DNA of 64,000 nucleotides from Patiria miniata (lineage: Eukaryota > Echinodermata > Asteroidea > Valvatida > Asterinidae), in NCBI RefSeq assembly GCF_015706575.1, contig NW_024037069.1, forward strand, positions 45,442,347-45,506,346. The letters run 5' to 3'. Numbering within the stretch: position 1 is the first letter of the stretch; each line of letters begins with the position of its first letter. The position numbers and the translations under genes are program-made. The notes under the pieces are model-generated. The model was given only the letters and a program-made list of their open reading frames with translations. It made no database searches and had not been told where the DNA came from. This document shows, one piece after another, positions 49,102 through 57,835 of the stretch.

Positions 49102-49701
49102 TTACCTCCCTCGCTTCTTCTGCTGTTTTGCGAGACTTCTTCGTTTATCAATCATCTCGCACAGTATATCCATGACATTGACTAACCCTTCACCTGTAAT
49201 TCCACATGCTGGTATGAGCTGGTACGGATTATGCTGTCGTAGTTCATTCAGACTGAGGTGTCGTTCAATTTCCTCAAGACTGACAGCCTCTCGTAAGTCT
49301 TGCTTGTTAGCGATGATAAGAATCGGCACGCCACTGTTCTGTGATGACCGCCAAAGTTTCATCAACTCACTCTTTGACTCCTCGAATCTTTCGCGATCAG
49401 AGCTGTCCACGACATAAATGATTGCATCCGTCGCCCGTGTGTAGGACTTCCAAAGTGGGCGGAGTTTCTCGCTTCCCCCTGCATCCCAAAATTTAAACCG
49501 CGCCCCTTTTGACTGTCCATGTCTTGATTGAAGTTTTTCAACATTGAAGCCAAAGGTGGGAACTGCGTTGATGAATTCATCCAGCTTTAGTCGGTACAGG
49601 ATTGTCGTTTTGCCTGAGAAATCAAGTCCGAGGAGAACAACGTGGAGGGACTCCAAGAATGGGAGAAAGGACCTGTTTGACTGAGAGGAGCCGGTTCCCA
49701 T
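49102..49701 (-). CDS. ARL4: ARL4-type ADP-ribosylation factor-like GTPase (single coding exon)
   Basis: 199 residues without an intron, as usual for ARL4 genes. Gly2 in the MGTGSSQS start is a likely N-myristoylation site. The P loop is GLDFSGKT (25-32). PTFGFN (48-53) carries the switch I Thr. WDAGGSEKLRPLW (72-84) is switch II. NKQD (132-135) is the guanine-specificity motif. The last 14 residues (KRRSLAKQQKKRGR) are the polybasic tail typical of ARL4, used for membrane and nuclear targeting. Residue 77 is Ser (codon AGC) where ARF/ARL4 proteins normally have the catalytic Gln, and the P loop has Phe-Ser instead of the usual Ser-Ala. An acceptor-like TGATCCTCAG 12 bases before the ATG suggests a non-coding upstream exon. 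It faces away from CIAO3. Confidence 0.93.
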   Translation of the reverse strand: MGTGSSQSNRSFLPFLESLHVVLLGLDFSGKTTILYRLKLDEFINAVPTFGFNVEKLQSRHGQSKGARFKFWDAGGSEKLRPLWKSYTRATDAIIYVVDSSDRERFEESKSELMKLWRSSQNSGVPILIIANKQDLREAVSLEEIERHLSLNELRQHNPYQLIPACGITGEGLVNVMDILCEMIDKRRSLAKQQKKRGR

Positions 49702-51542
49702 GGCAACAGATACCTGAGGATCACCAAACGGAACACACTGGGGAGCTATTTGTCCTCATAGCAGGGTTTGTGTTGGCATGTTTATCTTTGATGTAACATG
49801 AATGGGCCAGGAACTGTGTGAGTTACAGTCAAGACATTTTGCACACTGCAAAGCTGAAATTCACAGACAGTCACAGCATAACTTCCGAATGAAAAATCGC
49901 CTTGCAGTTGCAGATAAATTCTTCAAGGTCCTGAGAAATGACAAATCTACTGCACAAAAGGCTTGGCCCGTTTCCAGCTTATCCGATCGTAGCTGCTTCA
50001 AAGTCGAAGAGGCTTAGCTGTGGTGCCCCAGAGAACAAAATCAGCAAAGCTTTTCAGCCAAGGGAACCAACGCGATGCGACCGAGTTTATCGAGCTCAAC
50101 GATCACATCGACGAGTTGTGACTAGCGTCGACAGCCGTCTACTCCAGGGGCTTGTGGGCGTTTGCTCCCGGTCGCTGATGCGTGTGACGCCGGTGTTTTG
50201 TGTCTTTAGAACCGTGTCCCTCACGGATTGACGAAGATCGAAGTGCCAAGACGAGTGATATTATCTCCAAGATGTAGAAGATTGTGATCTTCAACACTAT
50301 AATATGAAGCTTAGCGATGAGTGCAATGCTACGATTCTGATCAGGAATGTAGGATGACACGACTGTCGCCCCAACGTTCGGTCGTGGCACGGCCCTTTAT
50401 CCGTTGCAATGTAAAGCTTTCACACACACACTGCCGCGACCTGCGTGTTATTAGCATAAGCTGTATGTGCCAGACGACCAAACGTGTGCCGAACAATAGC
50501 GCGCAACGCGACGTCACTCAATCAATTAATGGAACCATTCGCTAACAGGGGTGGTTGTAAAGCTCATGCTTTTTAAATATCAATTTTCTGTTGATTCGTA
50601 ACTCAATTCTGTAAATAATAGCTACGTATTATTGTAAGTTTAGAAATATTACAATTTCGTTGTAGCTTAATGGCTTGAATGCTGAATCGCTAGGAAAATT
50701 TTGAATCACATTAGGCTAAATTCCCTCAACAGCAAAGTGTAACAATCCACCTGCCAACAGAACCTCCACTAATATCGCTAGCCTTGAGTTCGTTCTTTGC
50801 CAACTACTGTGTACTATTTACCCGCAAATTTGTATTAATTACATAACGGGATTAACGGATTTTGTTAAGCCATGCGTGAGTGCGGGAACTAATGATGCGG
50901 ATCTTGGACAAGTGCGCCAAAAAAGTATTTTTTTTTTTCAGATGCTTGCGGACCGTAGACGTGGCCGTGGACTTCCAAAATGGAGAAATGTTTGTGTTGT
51001 TATTAATTTAAACATACGGCATTTAAAAAACCTTTATTTATCGAATTTGTTGAAAGCACGGGAAACACAACTTTATATACAAAGTACCAGTTTAACAGCT
51101 CCTGAAAGTGGAGAATATATAAAAAGGCAATGAAAATGAATACCTTTATGGCGCGGCTATATCAACCACTAGAATAAAACAACACCCCTTTTTTTTAGCG
51201 GGAAATATTTTCAAAGATTGCTCGACAGTTAATTTTCTGGATCATAAATTGAATGATAAACGTGTTTGTTAGTTTAAGTCGTCACTGCCTTTCTCCACAA
51301 TTATACTTCGTAAATACATGAAAAATGGAATTTGCAGAAGTTCTTAGACCCGTTTGTTTAATTTGCGCTTAAATATCTAATCAGCTCAGAGAGATTGGTA
51401 ATTTCCAGCCACAGCCATGTGATTGGTGGCGCTGTTCAATGTTTACAGTGAATGCAAGAGCTAGAGGCGTTTGGACGATCATTGACCGTGACTAGACGGC
51501 ACAGGCCTACGTGCAGAAAGTTATTTCATTACTGCGAATGCG
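49702..51542. promoter_or_regulatory. Divergent intergenic region between ARL4 and CIAO3
   Basis: Both genes start outward from this 1.84-kb interval. The part 49900-50540 is visibly richer in CpG than its surroundings and holds open frames without protein similarity, fitting a promoter or 5' untranslated exon of ARL4. The part 50550-51540 is AT-rich. No core promoter element was identified. Confidence 0.45.
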
Positions 51543-54500
51543 ATGGCGTCCAATTTTAGTGGAGCCCTTCGCCTCACCGATTTAGACGACTTTATCACCC
51601 CATCTCAGGTTAGATTAAATTAATAATTGCGGTAATTATGTATCCTGACTGTGTTTGATTTGATTCCAAGTGCATGCTGATTATGCTGCATCTATTTCGT
51701 TAAAATGCTCTTTTTTCCGAGGGGAAACTGCGTTTCTTTCATTTCAGGTTGAGGAAATGGTATTAGATCTCAAGAGAAAGTTTCTTCGCATTAATTATTT
51801 TTAGGACTCCTGTATTTTTTTTTTGCTGCCTGCTGGTGCACGTGCATAAGTTATCAACCAAATGGTTCCTGGACTTTCATTGATTCTGATTCAGAGTCAT
51901 GAACATTGATGAATCAGTAGTATTCATTATTAACAGATTAAAATAGACCTACCTGCCCACTTCTGTATAAATACAAGTTTGTATGCAGACAAAAGGGTTG
52001 GTCGCAATTCAGTGGTCCATTTTATTTGTCTGACATTTTCTTGCAGGAATGCATCAAACCTGTCCAGGTGGAACGTCTTCCAGGTCGATCGGGTCCCATC
52101 AAAGTTCAGTCCGATGGCAGCTATGTACAAATTGGCATTGTAAGATAAATTTCATTTAAAAAAAGAACCCAGCTATACTGTGTAAAAATTCTAGGTACTT
52201 CTGCTTAAAAGTTTGTAATCACTGTAATCACAGTGTTTTGAATTGAGAATCCTATAAAACTAGCAGACCCTAAAGATGATATGCCCAGCTATTGTAGTTG
52301 TCCCAACTGCAGTTGGTGGTCCCAGCTACAGATGAAATATCTAAATTTAGAGTTAGCATTGTCTCTACTGTAATTGTGACATTTCAACTATAGTTGGGTT
52401 GATTTTATATAGTTGGGACATAACAAAAACATGCAATAGGACAAACCAGACAGGCACATTAAAAACCTTCCAACACTTACAAACATATAGAAAGTTTAGA
52501 GAAGTTTGCAGTATTGAGGAAGGTATAGTGCCTAGCTGCTGTAAATTCACATAGGGCTTGATTCCATTGTATCTAAAGTGCAAAGACTGCACCACTGGAT
52601 TCCTGCAGAATGAAGGATTTGGGAGGACTCGGGAAGATTCCATATTAAAAATGTTGGGGAGTTAGAGGAATACAGATCTTTTTTCTTTCCTCAAGGATGG
52701 TGAAGCAACACAGCTCAAGAAAGCCCAGATAACGTTGAATGATTGTCTTGCATGCAGCGGTTGCATCACATCGGCGGAGAGCGTTCTCATTACACAGCAG
52801 AGCCAGGAAGAATTACTCAGGGTTCTAGAAGCCAACAACAAACTTCCAGAGGTAAAAAAAAAAACACATGAGAATGGGTTCGTGCACAATAGTGTTGGGG
52901 CCTCCATATATGAATGCCAATCTATCATCAACATCTCCATCTTCCTATGTTAAGAAACCTCCTCTGAAGCATACTTACACATTGGTTGAAGTGTAAACAA
53001 GCAGGTGCAGACTAACTCAAGGCATAAAAAGACAAAAATGTGCAAGTAAAAAAAAAGAAGCTGTTTGGGATGGATTGATTAGCTGAAGGTGACAGCACTC
53101 ACTAGGGTTGGTGACCAGAGGGTTGGTGACTGAAGAACTCGCTGGGGCAGTGATTTCCGCAGGCAAATGGTATCTGGGGAGAAGTCCTTAAATGTAACTG
53201 TGTTAAATTTTGATGTCAGGGTCACGAAGAGAAGAAGCTAGTGGTGGTCTCAGTGTCGCCTCAATCCAGGGCATCGCTGGCTGCTCGGTATCATCTCTCA
53301 ATACAGGAGACAGCAAGGAGACTGACTGGGTTCCTCAAGGAATTAGGTAAGGGGCATGGCTAGGGACTAGAGAATTGGGGCGGGGGATGTTTACCTTACA
53401 TCTCTCCCTACAGGAGACAGCAAGGAGACTGACTGAGTTCCTCAAGGAATTAGGTAAGGGGCGTGGCTAGGGACTAGAGAATTGGGGCGGGGGATGTTTG
53501 CCTTACATCTCTTTCTACAGGAGACAGCAAGGAGACTGACTAGGGTCCTCAAGGAATTAGGTAAGGGGCGTGGCCAGGGGCTAGAGTTATCACCATCTGG
53601 ATTTTTTTGCATTTGCAAGACTATTAACAAGAGTAACGAAAGAAAATCCTGTGTTTTTCCCACAACAGCAAATCCATTTGTATCTCAAATTTCCAAAACG
53701 AGATATGAATATGTATTTGTAGAATTTATATCTCGGTGTTGGTTGTCACCACTGTAAAGTTTTTATTATTGCTTGTAAACTGTAAACAAATAGAAGATGC
53801 ACAGAATCACTAGTTTTTACTTGCAAATGAATTTGGTTCAAGGGCCTATGCAAGATAGTTTGAATTGACTTAGAAACTTACTGTAGAATTATTGAGAAAA
53901 ACCCAAACTGTATCCTCAATTTTTTTCTACTTTAGCTTTTCAAATCTATTCTATTTGCAGGTGTGCATCATGTGTTTGATGAGACATTTGCCAGGGACTT
54001 CAGTCTTCTTCAAAGCCAGAAGGAGTTTGTTGATAGATTCAGAAGACGAGAAGAGAAAGGGACTGTACCGATGCTGGCTTCTGCCTGCCCAGGTATACTC
54101 TGGACACTTGTCTTAAAAAATAAAATGCAAAAAACTTCGGCAATTCCACCATAATGAAAGGAAGTGTAATGTCCCTGACAGAGCCAATTAACCATGATAT
54201 CTAATTAATGATTCAGAAAAATGATCAAAAACTCCTGAACTGTAATCTCCTTGACCATTGCTACAAGATGGATTTATAAGATTTGAAAAATATCGTCTCA
54301 GGTTGGGTGTGTTACGCTGAGAAGACACATGGGTCTTACATCCTGCCTTACATCAGCACCACCAAGTCCCCTCAGCAAGTCATGGGCTCGCTGATCAAGG
54401 ATTATTACTCCAAGCAGAGTGGTATCCGACCACACCACGTCTACCATGCTACCATCATGCCTTGCTTCGACAAGAAGTTGGAGGCGTCACGAGAAGATTT

Positions 54501-56257
54501 TTACAACGATGTCTACAGCACGCGAGATGTAGATTGCGTTATTACATCAGGTAGATTGGAGTTGTGGTAATGTAAAGATCAGATTTGTAAGTTAGTTGAT
54601 CACAAGTCAGTAACATCTCATTCACAAGTCCATCACAAGTCCACAAGTCAGTTACAAGTCAATCACAAGCTAGTCACAAGTCCATAACAAGACAATCACA
54701 AGTCAGTTACAAGTCAATCACAAGTCAAACCCAAGTCAGTCAGAAGACCATCACAAGTCAATCACAAGTTAGTCACAAATTAATCACAAGTCAATCACAA
54801 GTTAATCACAAGTCAGTCACAAATCAATCACAAGTCAGTCACAAGTCAGTCGCAAGTCACATCACAAGTCATCCGCTCCCAAGTCATCCCCTTTAACTTG
54901 TGACCAGACTTGGGATATTACAATTGACAAGATTACAACTGTTAGAATCAGATTTGTTTAAATATGTTTTTTTTTTGTGTAGGAGAAGTTGAAGTGATGC
55001 TTGACAAAGAGGGACTCTCGCTAGCTGATATGCAACCCCAGGATCTAGATCCCATGTTCCCTGTATCCAGGGATGGACAGTTAGTGAATCACATCGGTGG
55101 TGGGTCTGGTGGATACCTGGAACACATATTCAGATACGCTGCCCAGGAGTTATATGGAGTCAGTGTAGAACACATTGAGTACAAGACTCTGAAGTAAGTG
55201 GTCATTAACCTTGTAATTATGCAATAAGAGAAAGGGAATACTTTGGAAAACTTGCGACGTCAAGGTGTTCAGTCTGCGAGTTGCTAAATTTGAACACATT
55301 CAAACTCTGGCAAACTTTGGCTTGAAAGATTTCGATGTGAAATGTTTTGTTTATACTTAACATATTTACAAGAAATATAAACCTCCCGATAGAGAGGTGC
55401 AGTGGCTCGCCCAAGGACACAACATATGGCCAGCAGCAGGATTGAACCCCTGATTATGAGTCGCAAACCCAACCACCATACACATACCCAGCATTGAAAC
55501 ATAAAGGAACACTGAAATGTTTGTGCTTGTTTGTTTTTTTCACCGAAAGGAACAAAGACTTCAGAGAGGCCACATTGGAAGTGGATGGTGAAATCAAACT
55601 CAAGTTTGCCCTTGCCTACGGCTTTAGGAATATCCAGAACCTGGTGCAGAAGGTCAAGCGAGGGCGGTCTCCGTATCACTTTGTGGAGGTCATGGCTTGC
55701 CCATCTGGTAAATGTCACACTTTGTATTTTCATACCTAAAGCTTTGCCCCTGACAAGGGATATTTTGTATTGAGCTCAACATGTATACGCTCAATGCTGT
55801 GTGAGAGACTTTGAGCAATATATAAACAGTAGATCACTGCTGTAACAACCAGCACTATATCAAACTTGTGGCTATAACACCCACCCCCCATAGCTCCCGA
55901 ATTTCATGGTTGAAGATTTCTAAAATGAGCAACCGTTAAACTGAAAAAAAACAGTCTTTAGTTCTTCCATAAACATTGGTAATATAAATACATGTACACT
56001 TTTCTGTGTGACCAGGCTGTGTGAATGGTGGGGGTCAGATCCGCCCACAAGACGGGGAGCAACCCAAGGAACTCTTGCCCCGCGTGGAGGCACTCTACAA
56101 CTCCCTCAACACCAGGAGACCGGAGGACAACCCGCTACTGGACCAGCTGGTCTCTGATTGGCTGGGAGGGGCAGACACTGAGAAAGCCCACGCTATGTTG
56201 GAGACAGCGTACCACGCAGTGGAGAAGATGAACAATGCATTGACTATCAAATGGTGA
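51543..56257 (+). CDS. CIAO3: Cytosolic iron-sulfur assembly component 3 (9 coding exons)
   Basis: Exons 51543-51608, 52047-52139, 52696-52851, 53220-53346, 53961-54092, 54302-54550, 54983-55193, 55550-55707 and 56016-56257 join in phase to 1434 nt: 477 residues, against 476 in human. This is the [FeFe]-hydrogenase-like CIA factor (NARFL/IOP1) that bridges early and late cytosolic Fe-S assembly. N-terminal cluster ligands are Cys24, Cys70, Cys73 and Cys76 (DCLACSGC). Hydrogenase-like ligands are Cys190 (SACPGW), Cys246 (MPCFDKKLE), Cys395 and Cys399 (ACPSGC). All are present at human-like spacing. The C-terminal Trp is kept. Introns 1-8 are GT-AG. The 3' end of exon 4 is tandemly duplicated within intron 4. 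Start: ATGGCGTCC, first ATG of the exon. Confidence 0.96.
53414..53453 (+). other. Candidate 40-nt duplicated mini-exon, copy 2
   Basis: It is bounded by ATCTCTCCCTACAG on the left and GTAAGG on the right. Used after exon 4 (phase 1), it reads seven further codons and then TGA. It is 40 nt long, so inclusion also shifts the frame. Whether it is ever spliced in is unknown. Confidence 0.4.
53521..53560 (+). other. Candidate 40-nt duplicated mini-exon, copy 3
   Basis: It is bounded by ATCTCTTTCTACAG and GTAAGG, a slightly better pyrimidine tract than copy 2. In the exon 4 frame it ends at a TAG after seven further codons. It is a potential poison exon, if used at all. Confidence 0.4.
54596..54890 (+). 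repeat. 10-bp minisatellite in CIAO3 intron 6
   Basis: About 25-30 degenerate copies of a 10-base unit, TCACAAGTCA with variants (AATCACAAGT, CAGTCACAAG). Shorter traces of the same unit occur near 14215-14270, 25240 and 48920. Unit length and phase drift, as in a replication-slippage array. Confidence 0.85.
55385..55490 (+). repeat. SINE/L2-type tRNA-like 3' tail in CIAO3 intron 7
   Basis: The order GTGGCTCGCCCAAGGACACA, then GCAGCAGGATTGAACCCCTG, then GAGTCGCAAACCCAACCACC resembles the widely distributed SINE/L2 tail, which reads as a degenerate tRNA T arm and anticodon side. No head or target duplication is identified. Confidence 0.5.
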
Positions 56258-56997
56258 TGTGTCCAAGTCTCTTCTTCAGGGCTATGGACTGTGAGCAGGA
56301 ACAGTAGAGGGCACTTCAACCAATCCTGATAGCTCCATCGAGGGAGATAGGGTGTGCATACACAGGTTCACACGTATTGTAGGAAGTACAATGGTTCGCG
56401 TGTCTATTGTAATAAGTACGCACTGCTAATTTCATTCTGAATCCGCACAAATCTGCATTATCATCATGGGAGTGTCAGGCGCCGTCGACAATTCATTTTT
56501 CTGGGCAGTGCAGTGAGGGAGGAGATGTTTAGTGCGAAAAACCAACAATTTGGTTTTGTGTTTTGTATATTTACGTATATTTCCAGATTTACCACACAGT
56601 TATGGTGATCAGGATAAAGTGCAGTAACATTGAATGGGGCGTAATTGTATCAGGCTTTCCAACCATGTTATGATAACTCATTTTGTGAATTTTGAGACAA
56701 GGGGCTGCTTTTAACCAGAGCGGATCACATTTGATTACATCATCATAGTTTGGGAATAAGGTGTGTGAATACATTCCAGAAATCAAGAGGATAAATTCAA
56801 TTTCATTTTGAGTGCACCTAATATCTATTATTTCATCCATGAAATCATAAAGACGAAAGCAATTTTGTTTTCCAATTTTTATGTGCATCTTTATAAGGCA
56901 ATATCAGAAACACTTTCAAATGAACAATTTGGAAAGTATTTATTGTGCATTATTCAATTGCCATTGGTAATGTGTATATTTAAAAAATTTTTTTTAC

Positions 56998-57007
56998 AAT
57001 AAATAAA
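56998..57007 (+). promoter_or_regulatory. Candidate CIAO3 polyadenylation signal
   Basis: Two overlapping AATAAA hexamers (AATAAATAAA) lie about 740 bases after the CIAO3 stop. They follow an AT-rich, gene-free stretch that fits a 3' untranslated region. The cleavage site is not determined. Confidence 0.5.
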
Positions 57008-57670
57008 ACAATTTCCAGCAAAGAAACCTCTGTACTGTTGGTTTCTTTATATGGGTGTCATAACTCATCAAAAAAGTAGTTTTCCAAAACACGTGTTGAA
57101 TATATAATTCAAGTTGTTAAAACTTGTGTGTTTATCACAAATTTAAAATTAAATATTTTGAAATTTCTTTTGAATGTTCACTCTTTTGTCAAATCCAAAA
57201 AGGACTTTCAAGATTTTTCTTTCCTTTTTTAGCATAGAACTGTTATAAGTTATGAAATAGAAACCATTTCAAGACATCTTTTAAAATTGTTCCTATAAAT
57301 TCCCCCAAATGTTCAAATTTTCTTTTAAAAACAAACCCCTCACAATAAATTAGTTTAATGAAGATCCACCATGAAAGGGCTAATCTCAAGTCTCCAGCGT
57401 ATCAAAGTTTTTTCATCTGTGTTAAATTGTATAAATCCTAATGTCTTTAACCGTAAGGCATCTTTTGGAAAGGAACGCTCCTGAATCCTTTAAAATCCTC
57501 CACTGAGCAGAAACAGATGTCTTATTCTTTGTATTTCAAGGAGTATCAACCCCCCATGCATAGTAACAGCCGCTGGGGTCTGTTTTCCTCACTCACCCCG
57601 AGCATTCACCCTTTGCACCTGCACCGTATTGCATTGCATTGTGTTTATCTCCTGATGAATCCATAAATTC
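57008..57670. other. Convergent gap between CIAO3 and GRWD1
   Basis: AT-rich with no exon. It probably holds the GRWD1 3' untranslated region on the minus strand. One arm of the CCTGAATCC foldback family lies near 57481. Confidence 0.4.
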
Positions 57671-57676
57671 ATAAGT

Positions 57677-57835
57677 ACTGGGAGGTTTGGGGTGGGGCAG
57701 GGAGTGACAGGCAGGGCGGTTTAACAAGCACGGCAGTTTGTGGTGGGACTGGTAATAACAGGCAGGGCGGTTTTAGGGCGGGGCACGGAGTGACAGGCAG
57801 GGCGGTTTTGGGCAGGACAGGGAGTAACGGGTTAA
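57677..57835. repeat. G-rich minisatellite reaching the GRWD1 stop codon
   Basis: Degenerate repeats of about 50 bases built on GGAGTGACAGGCAGGGCGGT, three to four copies. Its right edge overlaps the GRWD1 TAA (57832-57834). The array therefore forms the first 150 bases of the GRWD1 3' untranslated region. Confidence 0.8.

Larger units (their letters stand above)
53293..53590 (+). repeat. 107-bp tandem triplication spanning the end of CIAO3 exon 4
   Basis: Three copies at 107-bp spacing of a unit made of the last roughly 40 bases of exon 4 plus the start of intron 4. The marker CAGGAGACAGCAAGG lies at 53304, 53411 and 53518. The differences are few. Copies 2 and 3 keep GTAAGG donors and have gained CCTACAG and TCTACAG acceptor-like ends where exon 4 reads AATACAG. 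Confidence 0.93.

Noticed and set aside
53414..53560. Mini-exons as ordinary alternative coding exons of CIAO3
   Set aside because: Each is 40 nt and enters in phase 1, giving a stop within eight codons. They cannot add protein sequence, so I list them only as possible poison exons.
54596..54890. CRISPR-like array
   Set aside because: The repeat is a 10-base degenerate minisatellite without unique spacers, inside an animal intron.
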